A stretch of 64,000 bases of DNA from Cupriavidus lacunae (GTDB lineage Bacteria > Pseudomonadota > Gammaproteobacteria > Burkholderiales > Burkholderiaceae). The position numbers and the translations under genes were made by a program. The stretch spans positions 1-64,000 of the forward strand of contig NZ_QKWJ01000032.1 of NCBI RefSeq assembly GCF_003353055.1, given 5' to 3'. The notes beneath the pieces are model-generated. The model did not search any database and had not been told where the DNA came from. It saw only the letters and a list, made by a program, of their open reading frames with translations. Shown here one piece after another: positions 53,840-61,827 of this stretch. How positions within the stretch are numbered: the first letter of the stretch is position 1; each line of letters begins with the position of its first letter.

Positions 53840-53857
53840 TGAATTGATGGTTTGATG

Positions 53858-53929
53858 GTCAGGGCAGCCCCCGCCGCCGCCCTGACCCGACTCATTGCCC
53901 ACACTTTGCCCGCCCTCGGGCATTTTCTT
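53858..53929 (+). terminator. two hairpins between the BCCT and cntA genes
   Basis: GTCAGGGC (53858-53865) pairs with GCCCTGAC (53879-53886). TGCCCG (53907-53912) pairs with CGGGCA (53917-53922), followed by TTTTCTT, a standard intrinsic terminator. The transporter therefore probably has a separate transcript from cntA. Confidence 0.65.
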
Positions 53930-53939
53930 CCGCCTTGTT

Positions 53940-53956
53940 GTTAAACAATATTTAAC
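53940..53956. promoter_or_regulatory. palindrome upstream of cntA
   Basis: GTTAAACAATATTTAAC is a 6-5-6 inverted repeat in an AT-rich patch 35-51 bp before the cntA start, where its promoter should lie. It differs from the operator upstream of the BCCT gene, so the two transcripts may be controlled by different proteins. Confidence 0.5.
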
Positions 53957-53990
53957 GCTTAACCACAAATTAACTAAAGGAACCCGAATC

Positions 53991-55127
53991 ATGGAGAAGA
54001 CTCTGGACAACGCCGCCGTGAAGCTGCCCGCCAACTTCTGCGCCGACGACGAGAACGCCTGGACCCTGCCCGCCTCGTATTACACGAAGGAAGCCGTCTT
54101 CGAGTATGAGAAGGAAAAGATCTTCGCCAATAGCTGGATCTGCGTGGGCCACCGCAGCGAACTGGCCGAGTCAAACGACTACGTGACCCGCGAAATCATC
54201 GGCGAAAGCATCGTCGTGCTGCGCGACCGCGAAGGCGTGCTGCGCGCCTTCTACAACGTCTGCCCGCACCGTGGCCATCAACTGCTGCAAGGCAGCGGCC
54301 GCGCGAAGAACGTCATCACCTGCCCGTACCACGCCTGGACCTTCAAGCTCGACGGCGAACTGGCGCTGGCCCGCAACTGCGACAACGTGCCGAACTTCGA
54401 CAAGGACAAGTCCAGCCTCGTGCCGGTCAAGGTCGAGGAATACGCCTGCTTCGTCTTTGTAAACATGAACCCGGACGCCGGCAGCGTCGAGGAGCAACTC
54501 CCCGGCCTGGAAGCCCGCATGCGCGCCGCCTGCCCGGTGATCGACGAACTCCACCTCGGCGCCCGCTTCGTCACCGAGACGCCGGCCAACTGGAAGTCCA
54601 TCGTCGACAACTACATGGAGTGCTACCACTGCGGCCCGGCGCACCCTGGCTTCTCGGACTCGGTGCAGGTTGACAAGTACACCCACACGCTGCACGGCAA
54701 CTGGACGCTGCAGTTCGGCCACGCCAAGTCGTCGGAAAAGTCTTTCAAGCTGGACGAGTCGGTGAAGGATCCGAGCTTCAGCGGCTTCTGGGCCTGGCCT
54801 TGCACGATGTTCAACGTGCCGCCGGGCGCCAACTTCATGACGGTGATCTACGAGTTCCCGGCCAGCGCCGAAGTCACGCTCCAGCACTACGAGATCTACT
54901 TCCTGAACAAGGAACTGACCGAGGACCAGAAGAAGCTGGTCGAGTGGTATCGCGACGTGTTCCGCCCGGAAGACCTGCGCCTGGTGGAAAGCGTGCAGAA
55001 GGGCCTGAAGTCGCGCGGCTACCGCGGCCAGGGCCGGATTATGGTTGACCGCCAGCGCAGCGGCATCAGCGAGCACGGCATCGTGCATTTCCACCGCAAG
55101 GTGGCAAAGGAATACGAGGGCGCCTGA
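53991..55127 (+). CDS. cntA: Rieske carnitine monooxygenase oxygenase subunit (CntA/YeaW type)
   Basis: 378 residues. Rieske ligands are Cys91-His93 and Cys111-His114. The mononuclear iron site and bridge lie in NYMECYHCGPAH: His213, His218 and Glu210, where most ring-hydroxylating Rieske enzymes have Asp. The Glu bridge is characteristic of the quaternary-amine branch (CntA/YeaW). The reaction would split L-carnitine (or gamma-butyrobetaine/betaine) into trimethylamine and malic semialdehyde. The BCCT carrier upstream and the aldehyde dehydrogenase and CntB downstream support this. Stachydrine or glycine-betaine demethylation is the main alternative. Confidence 0.82.
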   Translation: MEKTLDNAAVKLPANFCADDENAWTLPASYYTKEAVFEYEKEKIFANSWICVGHRSELAESNDYVTREIIGESIVVLRDREGVLRAFYNVCPHRGHQLLQGSGRAKNVITCPYHAWTFKLDGELALARNCDNVPNFDKDKSSLVPVKVEEYACFVFVNMNPDAGSVEEQLPGLEARMRAACPVIDELHLGARFVTETPANWKSIVDNYMECYHCGPAHPGFSDSVQVDKYTHTLHGNWTLQFGHAKSSEKSFKLDESVKDPSFSGFWAWPCTMFNVPPGANFMTVIYEFPASAEVTLQHYEIYFLNKELTEDQKKLVEWYRDVFRPEDLRLVESVQKGLKSRGYRGQGRIMVDRQRSGISEHGIVHFHRKVAKEYEGA

Positions 55128-55158
55128 GCCCCGTCCCACCGAAACGGAGACCAGACAA

Positions 55159-56607
55159 ATGCAACTGAAGGACAACGCCCTCTTCCGCCAGCAGGCCCTG
55201 ATCGGCGCCGAATGGACCGACGCCCCCGACGCCGCCACTGTAGCCGTGTCCGACCCCGCCACGGGCGAGCAGGTCGGCACCGTGCCGCTGATGCGCGAGG
55301 CCGGCGCCGTGGCCGCCATCGAGGCCGCCAACGCCGCCCTGCCCGCCTGGAAAGCCCGCACCGCCAAGGAGCGCGCCGCGCTGCTGCGCAAGTGGTTCGA
55401 CCTCATCATCGAGAACGAGGACGACCTCGCCGCCATCATGACCCGCGAGCAGGGCAAGCCGCTGGCCGAAGCGCGCGGCGAGGTGCGCTACGCCGCCTCG
55501 TTCATCGAGTGGTTCGGCGAGGAAGCCAAGCGCCTCTACGGCGACGTGATTCCCTCCCCGGCCGCCGACAAGCGCCTGGTGGTGGTACGTGAGCCGATCG
55601 GCGTCTGCGCCGCCATCACGCCATGGAACTTCCCGGCGGCGATGATCGCCCGCAAGGCCGCGCCCGCGCTGGCGGCCGGCTGCACGATGGTGGTCAAGCC
55701 CGCCAACGAGACGCCGTTCAGCGCCCTGGCGCTGGCCGAACTGGCCCTGCGCGCCGGCATCCCGGCGGGCGTGCTGAACATCGTCACCGGCGACGCGGCG
55801 GCCATCGGCAGCCAGTTCACCGGTCATCCGCTGGTGCGCAAGCTGTCGTTCACAGGTTCCACGCCGGTCGGACGCCTGCTGATGCAGCAGTGCGCCGGCA
55901 CGGTCAAGAAGGTATCGCTGGAACTGGGCGGCAATGCGCCGTTCATCGTGTTTGAAGACGCCGACATCGACGCGGCGGTCGAAGGCGCGATCCAGGCCAA
56001 GTACCGCAACGCCGGCCAGACCTGCGTCTGCGTCAACCGCCTTTATATCCACGACGCCGTGTACGACCAGTTCGTCGAGCGCTACGTGAGGAAGGTGGCC
56101 GAACTGCGCGTGGCCAACGGCTTCACGGCAGGCAGCGAGATCGGTCCGTTGATCACGGAGAAGGCGGTCGCCAAGGTCGGTGAACTGGTGGCGGATGCCG
56201 TAAGCAAGGGCGCGCGCATCGCCATCGGCGGCGGCGTGCATGAGGCCGGTGCGCAGTTCTTCGCGCCGACGGTGCTGGCGGACGTCATCCCCGGCATGCG
56301 CGTGCTGGACGAGGAAATTTTCGGGCCGGTCTCGCCAATCGTCCGCTTCACCTCGGAAGCCGACGTCGTCCGCATGGCCAACGACACCATCTACGGCCTG
56401 GCCGCCTACTTCTTCAGCCGCGACATCGGCCGCGTCTGGCGCGTGGCCGAGCAGTTGGAGTACGGCATCGTCGGCATCAACACGGGCCTTTTCTCGAACG
56501 AGGTGGCGCCGTTCGGCGGCGTGAAGCAGTCGGGCCTGGGCCGCGAGGGCTCGAAGTACGGTATCGAGGACTACCTCGAAATGAAATACCTCTGCATGGC
56601 GCTGTAA
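55159..56607 (+). CDS. aldehyde dehydrogenase, malic/succinic semialdehyde type
   Basis: 482 residues. NAD(P)-ALDH motifs: ITPWNFPAAMIARKAAPALA, VKPANETPFSALALAELALR, SFTGSTPVGRLLM, VSLELGGNAPFIVFEDADID (Glu) and KYRNAGQTCVCVNRLYIHD (catalytic Cys). It is GabD-like overall. Placed between cntA and cntB, it most likely oxidises the malic semialdehyde released from carnitine to malate. The ATG at 55159 follows CGGAGA. Confidence 0.87.
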   Translation: MQLKDNALFRQQALIGAEWTDAPDAATVAVSDPATGEQVGTVPLMREAGAVAAIEAANAALPAWKARTAKERAALLRKWFDLIIENEDDLAAIMTREQGKPLAEARGEVRYAASFIEWFGEEAKRLYGDVIPSPAADKRLVVVREPIGVCAAITPWNFPAAMIARKAAPALAAGCTMVVKPANETPFSALALAELALRAGIPAGVLNIVTGDAAAIGSQFTGHPLVRKLSFTGSTPVGRLLMQQCAGTVKKVSLELGGNAPFIVFEDADIDAAVEGAIQAKYRNAGQTCVCVNRLYIHDAVYDQFVERYVRKVAELRVANGFTAGSEIGPLITEKAVAKVGELVADAVSKGARIAIGGGVHEAGAQFFAPTVLADVIPGMRVLDEEIFGPVSPIVRFTSEADVVRMANDTIYGLAAYFFSRDIGRVWRVAEQLEYGIVGINTGLFSNEVAPFGGVKQSGLGREGSKYGIEDYLEMKYLCMAL

Positions 56608-56637
56608 CGCGCGGCAGCACACCCGGAAGACAGCAGC

Positions 56638-57615
56638 ATGGGCAATACCTACCAGACCCTCCAGGTGCGGGTTTCGCGCATCGAGCACGTGACCCCGCTG
56701 ATCAAGCGCTTCACCATGGAAGCGATGGACGGCAGCGAACTGCCGCCCTTCACCGGCGGCAGCCACGTCATCGTGCAGATGCGCGACGGCGAGCGCCAGT
56801 ACAGCAACGCCTACTCGCTGATGAGTTCGCCCGACGCGCTCGGCAGCTACCAGATCGGCGTGCGGCGCGAAGAGAAGTCGAAAGGCGGCTCGGCGTTCCT
56901 CCACGACAGGGTGGCAGAGGGCGACGCGCTCACCATCACCACGCCGAACAACCTATTCGCGCTGGATGATGGCGCGCATCACCACGTGCTGATCGCGGGC
57001 GGCATCGGCATCACGCCGTTCATGTCGCAGATGCACGAACTGCGCAAGCTTGGCGCGTCGCACGAGTTGCACTATGCGTTCCGTGCAGACGAGCACGGTG
57101 CGTTCCGCGACGAACTGGCGGCGCTCTCGCAAGCGTCTTCCGGGGGCCGCGTCAGCTTCTATGTCGACAGCAAGGGCCAGAAGCTCGACCTGGCAGGCCT
57201 GCTGGGCGGCATGCAGGCCAGCGCGCATGTCTATGTCTGCGGCCCGGCGCCGCTGATCGATGCCGTGCGCACTGCCGCGCAGGCCATTGGCCTCGACCCG
57301 TCGCGCGTGCACTGGGAACAGTTCGCCGCGCCGGAGCAGGCGGGCGACGCCTTCACCGTGGTGCTGGCGAAATCCGGCAAGACGGTGGAAGTGGCTGCCG
57401 GCGAGTCGATCCTGAAGGCCATCGAGCGCGACAGCTCTGTGCCGGTCGAATGCCTGTGCCGCGAAGGCGTGTGCGGCACCTGCGAGACCCGCATCCTCGA
57501 AGGCGAAGCCGTCCACTTCGACCAGTACCTGAGTGACAAGGAGAAGGCGTCGCAGAAGACGATGATGATCTGCGTGTCGCGGGCGAAAGGCGGCAAGCTC
57601 GTGCTCGACCTGTAA
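56638..57615 (+). CDS. cntB: carnitine monooxygenase reductase
   Basis: 325 residues in the PDR-type order: flavin domain (RQYSNAYSLMSSPD), NAD domain (IAGGIGITPFMSQMHELRKL) and C-terminal [2Fe-2S] domain (VECLCREGVCGTCETRILEG). It is closely similar in layout to OphA1 in the same window but paired with CntA. It transfers electrons from NAD(P)H to the Rieske centre. It starts 30 bp after the aldehyde dehydrogenase, in the same operon. Confidence 0.87.
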   Translation: MGNTYQTLQVRVSRIEHVTPLIKRFTMEAMDGSELPPFTGGSHVIVQMRDGERQYSNAYSLMSSPDALGSYQIGVRREEKSKGGSAFLHDRVAEGDALTITTPNNLFALDDGAHHHVLIAGGIGITPFMSQMHELRKLGASHELHYAFRADEHGAFRDELAALSQASSGGRVSFYVDSKGQKLDLAGLLGGMQASAHVYVCGPAPLIDAVRTAAQAIGLDPSRVHWEQFAAPEQAGDAFTVVLAKSGKTVEVAAGESILKAIERDSSVPVECLCREGVCGTCETRILEGEAVHFDQYLSDKEKASQKTMMICVSRAKGGKLVLDL

Positions 57616-57672
57616 GTCACAAGAAAGGCCGGCGCACGGGATGCCGGCCACCATCCCTCCCGAGGAGACCCC

Positions 57673-58761
57673 ATGAGGAAATCAGCCAGCCTCTGGCTAC
57701 TGGCGGGCACGCTGCTGCCTGCTACTTTACCTTCCGCATCGTATGCGCAGTCGAACGTGATGCTCTACGGCGTCGTCAGCACCGCCGTGCGCTACACGTC
57801 GAACATCGACGGCCGCCACCACGACCTGACCGAACTCGTTTCCAGCGGCATCGGCGGCAGCCGCTGGGGCCTGAAAGGCAACGAAGACCTCGGCGGCGGC
57901 AACAAGGCCGTTTTTCTGCTGGAAAACGGCTTCGGCAACGACGACGGCAAGACCGCCTACAACGCCCTGTTCGGCCGCCAGGCCTACGTCGGCCTCTCCG
58001 GCGACTGGGGCGCCCTGACCTTCGGCCGCCAATACAACGCCCTGAACAACATCGCCTGGGCTTTCGACCCGCTCGACCAGAGCTGGGGCAACTTCTGGTC
58101 GGACCCGCTCTACACCGGCGGCGACATCTTCTTCCAGGGCTACCGCATCAACAACAGCATGGTCTACAAGAAGACAGTCGGCCCGGTGAGCATCCAGCTC
58201 GACTACGGCTTCGGCGAACAGCCAGGCAGCACGGCGCGCGGGGCAACGTTCGGCGGCGGCGTGATGTTCCAGCAGGGGCCGCTGGCCGTCGGCGTGGCCT
58301 ATGACCAGCAACGCCCGGGCACCGGCGACAACGCGCTGCACAATTACTCGGTCGGCGCGTCCTATGTCATCGGCAACGCCACGGGCTACGTCGGCTACAT
58401 GGGCCGCCGCGAGACCAACACGGATGCGCGCTTCGGCATCGCCTTCGTCGGCCTCGGCTACCAGGCCACGCCGGCCCTCCACCTGTCGGGCGCGTACTAC
58501 CGCTACAACCAGAGCGGCAACGTAACAACGCAGTTCCAGTCCACGCCCATCCCGCTCGGCAGCGGCAATGCCGACGCGGTATCGGCCGTGGCGGACTATG
58601 CCCTGTCGAAGCGCACCAGCCTGTTCCTGGAGGCCGACGCCACCTTCGCGCGCGGCGGCACGGTCGGGCGGGAGACAGAGTACTGGGGCGGGACGCCGGT
58701 GACAGACGCCCACAGCACTACCCGCGTGGGTGTGATGGCCGGGATTCGCCACCTGTTCTGA
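57673..58761 (+). CDS. OmpC-type porin
   Basis: 362 residues with a signal peptide (LLAGTLLPATLPSASYAQS). The barrel has the Burkholderiales porin pattern: NVMLYGVVSTAVRYTSNID, GIGGSRWGLKGNEDLGGGNK, FGRQAYVGLSGDWGALTFGR and a C-terminal VGVMAGIRHLF ending in Phe for BAM recognition. It is the last gene of the carnitine operon (57 bp after cntB) and gives substrate passage through the outer membrane. Unlike the porin at 36.4 kb it is complete. Confidence 0.88.
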   Translation: MRKSASLWLLAGTLLPATLPSASYAQSNVMLYGVVSTAVRYTSNIDGRHHDLTELVSSGIGGSRWGLKGNEDLGGGNKAVFLLENGFGNDDGKTAYNALFGRQAYVGLSGDWGALTFGRQYNALNNIAWAFDPLDQSWGNFWSDPLYTGGDIFFQGYRINNSMVYKKTVGPVSIQLDYGFGEQPGSTARGATFGGGVMFQQGPLAVGVAYDQQRPGTGDNALHNYSVGASYVIGNATGYVGYMGRRETNTDARFGIAFVGLGYQATPALHLSGAYYRYNQSGNVTTQFQSTPIPLGSGNADAVSAVADYALSKRTSLFLEADATFARGGTVGRETEYWGGTPVTDAHSTTRVGVMAGIRHLF

Positions 58762-58784
58762 CGCTCCCTCGCACACCGCCTCGT

Positions 58785-58806
58785 TGTCCCCGCGCAGGCG
58801 GGGACA
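58785..58806 (+). terminator. hairpin ending the carnitine operon
   Basis: TGTCCCCGC and GCGGGGACA form a perfect 9-bp stem with loop GCAG, 24 bp after the porin stop. There is no T tract directly after it. Confidence 0.6.
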
Positions 58807-59290
58807 CGATTGTAAAAAACATGAGCACCAAAGCGAATCGGAACCTATCCTTTGCACCTTTGCGACAAGCCCAGCGGCTGATGCGGCCGACTAACCGACG
58901 GAGCGAATGTGCGCGCGGATGACCGTTGGTCCCCGGATAGCCGCCGTTGAGGCGGCAAAAGCTGGAACGGCGCAAACGGGTTGCGGATTCAACCGGTCAA
59001 CGCAACAGCTTGATGGAATCGTCGCCGCCGGTACGCAGCTCGCCAAGGCGAAGAAGGTCGAGCTTCATCCACGGCCGAGACAGACAGATTCGAGAGCGTA
59101 ACTCCTTCGGGAACGACCCGAGAAACATCAAGGGGTGATGCTTTTTCACGACGCTACCTCTTGAGTGGGGATATGCTAAGCAGAACATAGGTAGGCAATA
59201 TCGAATTTGTCGAATGCGTTCACCCATTTGACTTTTCGCCCGCTAGAACTTAGCGGGCGCTTTCTTTCGGGTTCCAACGGGGAGGCAAAT
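58807..59290. other. 484-bp gap with an attenuator-like hairpin
   Basis: No supported gene up to 59200. GCCCGCTA (59238-59245) and TAGCGGGC (59251-59258) followed by GCTTTCTTT look like an intrinsic terminator on the plus strand. It lies only 30 bp before the ribosome site of the next gene, with no gene upstream that it would obviously serve. Confidence 0.5.
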
Positions 59291-59716
59291 ATGCAAACGC
59301 AAATCATTCGCGTTATTCCGCCGAATCTCATCGCGCCTGGCCTGCAGACTGCCCCGCCCCATGTGAAGGCAAACCCGGCTGTCCCAATGCCGAATTCACT
59401 TCGCGTCCCCCCCGCGAAGCCAAAGCCTCGAGGCAACACCCAGAAGGATCTGGAGGATTTCGCGCTCGCACTTTGTGCGAGCTACGCGCGCATTCCAGAC
59501 GTCCAGGCGCCTTTTGATGCGAGCACGCTGGAGTGGCGGGGGCAACCGTATATCTACGTGACAGGCTGGGACATTAAGCGAAGGCGCCGGCTACTGGAGG
59601 TCTTCCAGAAACACTCGAAACATTTCCTGGAGCCGATGCTCGCGTTCCAGTACCCACCGCCCTTCCGGAAGCTGTTTAAGCTGGACTACGACATCCTCTA
59701 TAGCCCCGACCCTTGA
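59291..59716 (+). CDS. hypothetical protein with Pro-rich N-terminus
   Basis: 141 residues from MQTQIIRVIP; GGAGG lies six bases upstream, which decides this start over one 28 codons earlier. The first ~50 residues are rich in Pro, Ala and Asn (probably disordered). The rest (DLEDFALALCASYARIPDVQ ... LEWRGQPYIYVTGWDIKRRR ... FRKLFKLDYDILYSPDP) is basic and probably folded. I recognise no family. It is isolated, with a terminator-like hairpin in its leader. Confidence 0.55.
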   Translation: MQTQIIRVIPPNLIAPGLQTAPPHVKANPAVPMPNSLRVPPAKPKPRGNTQKDLEDFALALCASYARIPDVQAPFDASTLEWRGQPYIYVTGWDIKRRRRLLEVFQKHSKHFLEPMLAFQYPPPFRKLFKLDYDILYSPDP

Positions 59717-59998
59717 GGAGATTCGGAGAATTCGCGACGCAACCAAAGCTCGGGCGCAGAGCGCTCAATCAACCGTCGCCATATGAACTGTCAGTGCACG
59801 TATATGAACGCCGTGGATATGCAAGGGGTTTTGCTGTTGCGACCTGGTGACAGTGGGTCACAGTGGCATTTCGGGGTCATCTACCGGGCCAATCTCGGTC
59901 ATCCGCCCTCACATCGCCGGACAGCCGACTTGGCCGATAAGCGGCCCGTGACACAAACAACGCGAGTGGCCGGAAAGGGCGCAACTTCGGTCATCGAT

Positions 59999-60117
59999 AC
60001 GATGCCGATGATCAGGGCGTACTTGATGCGCTCGTGCTAGATGACGCGGGCCTGCTCGGGAATGATGTCGAGTTGCTCGCTGACTTCGACGCCGATCTCG
60101 ACCAGGGCGTGGCCATC
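59999..60117 (-). pseudogene. IS66-family TnpC remnant
   Basis: The minus strand reads GHALVEIGVEVSEQLDIIPE, then QARVI, a stop codon and HERIKYA. This matches the conserved IS66 TnpC stretch (G.EVSEQLDI.P...RVIRH.R.KYA) with TAG in place of the codon after RVI. About 40 codons remain and no inverted repeats or TnpA/TnpB are nearby. Confidence 0.6.
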
Positions 60118-60119
60118 GT

Positions 60120-60451
60120 ACCCGCCGACCCGCTCCAACCCCGGCTTCCTCGTGGACATCCTGGAGCTTCCAGGGCCCATCGAGTTCGGGCAGATGCTGG
60201 TCGTTCAACTCGACAACGGCGTCTCGCTTGACTTCTTCGAAAGCGGAGGCGCGATCTCCATGCAGCGATCGGCGAGGAGTTCGACCGGGTCTTCGCTCGT
60301 CCGGGATAGAGAGCTTCGGTACTGGGCCGACCCCGGCAAACAGCGGGCCGGCGAAACCTATCAGCACAACGGCGGCCGGGGAAAGTATTTCGACGATCCT
60401 GACGGTCATTTTCTTGAGGTCATGACCCGCCCTTACAAGATCGGCTCCTGA
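60120..60451 (+). pseudogene. VOC/glyoxalase-family protein remnant
   Basis: Pieces in two frames give VVQLDNGVSLDFFES, then (other frame) IGEEFDRVFAR, then RDRELRYWADPGKQRAGETY and GKYFDDPDGHFLEVMTRPY. These are the metal-binding and C-terminal elements of a vicinal-oxygen-chelate protein. At least two frameshifts lie between about 60240 and 60310. The N-terminal part is missing and the region upstream is an IS66 remnant. Confidence 0.6.
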
Positions 60452-60584
60452 CGGATTGCAGTGGAATGGGGATCGGCACCGGCAATTCGTGCCGGGTGTG
60501 TTGGCGCTCGCGGATCGCACCTCAGCCATCAAGGCACGCGCGCAATGTTTGCGCGAGACGGTCCGGGCCTTGCAGCCGGCATGC

Positions 60585-61430
60585 TCAGGTGCCGGCCATC
60601 GCCTGAACCGCCCTCAGTTCGTGCTTGACCACCTTGCCCGCGGCGTTGGTCGGCAGCGCCGCCATGAACGCCACGGAGCGCGGCACCTTGTAGTTGGCCA
60701 GGCCGGGCCGGCACCATTCCAGCAAGGCCTCGGCGCTCAGAATCTCGCCTTCGCGCAATACCACGAAGGCGCTGCCGACCTCCCCCATGCGCGCATCGGG
60801 CACACCGACGACGGCGACCTGCGCCACCGCCGGATGCGTGCCGATCAGGTGCTCGATTTCCGCCGGATAGCAGTTGAAACCGCCGACGATGAACATGTCC
60901 TTGAGCCGGCCGGTGATCGACAGGTTTCCGGCGGCGTCCAGCTTGCCGATGTCGCCTGTGTGCAGCCAACCTGCGTCGTCGAGGGCCTCGCGTGACGCGG
61001 CTTCGTCATCGAAGTAGCCGCGCATGACGTTGTAGCCGCGGATCCACACTTCGCCCTGCTCCCCGGCAATCACGTCGTTGCCTTGCGCGTCCACGCAGCG
61101 AATCTCCACGCCGGCAAGCGGACGCCCGCTGGTATTGGCGATGATCTGCAGGGCGTCGCCCAGCCGGCAGACGGTGGCCAGGCCGCAGCACTCAGTCAGT
61201 CCGTATGCGGTGAGCACGACGTCGAAGCCGAGCACCTTGCGCATGCGCCGGATCTGTTCGGGTGCGATCGATGCCGCTCCGGTGACGGCCACGCGCAGCG
61301 ACGACAAGTCATATGCACCCAGCCGCGGATGGGCCAGCAGGCTCAGGTAAAGCGTGGGCGAGCCCGGCAGGAAGCTGACCCGGCAACGCGCGATGCACCC
61401 AAGCACGGTTTCGGCGTCGAACTGCACCAC
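60585..61430 (-). pseudogene. AMP-dependent acyl-CoA ligase, 5'-truncated
   Basis: About 280 residues of the C-terminal half of a FadD/FadD3-like ligase: RVSFLPGSPTLYLSLLAHPR, VLTAYGLTECCGLATV, GEVWIRGYNVMRGYFDDEAA, GWLHTGDIGKLD, GRLKDMFIVGGFNCYPAEIE and a C-terminal TNAAGKVVKHELR with the catalytic Lys. The ATP P-loop and most of the large N-terminal domain (about 230 residues) are absent. The sequence upstream has a good ribosome site and ATG (about 61516) but reads MPMEMTQNPVAVGPFAQLEL in a different frame, the start of another gene joined here by deletion. It is therefore inactive. Confidence 0.7.
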
Positions 61431-61827
61431 GGGCAGGCACTGAATTCCGAAGGCGACAGCTCCAACTGCGCGAAGGGGCCGACGGCCACCGGATTCTGGG
61501 TCATCTCCATCGGCATATCCTCTCGTCTCCATCTTTCTCAACTCGGCCGGCTCAGCCCCTGGCGTTGATACACATGCTCTGCGGGCACTTATGTCGTCGC
61601 GGATTATAGGAGCCGGCTTCCCTCATTCCGGCGACCGGCGCGCTTATTCACAGAACCCAGTGAACGTAATCCGAACGGACTAGGAGTCGGGCAAGCGCGC
61701 ACGCCCAACCCTGCGCCGCAGTTGCGCGAAGAAAAAAGGCCCGTCGTAATGATGGGCCAAAGCCATGCGATAAGAGGAGATGGATATCGCATGGGCAAAG
61801 ATCTGCATCGGCGCTGCCGCGAACCAA

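Noticed and set aside
55066-56904. 612-codon open frame opposite the aldehyde dehydrogenase
   Set aside because: Antisense shadow in GC-rich sequence, no domain.
59840-59930. Spaced GGTCA-type repeats resembling IS21-family end repeats
   Set aside because: Only a few imperfect copies; no IstA/IstB coding sequence next to them. The adjacent recognisable remnant is IS66.
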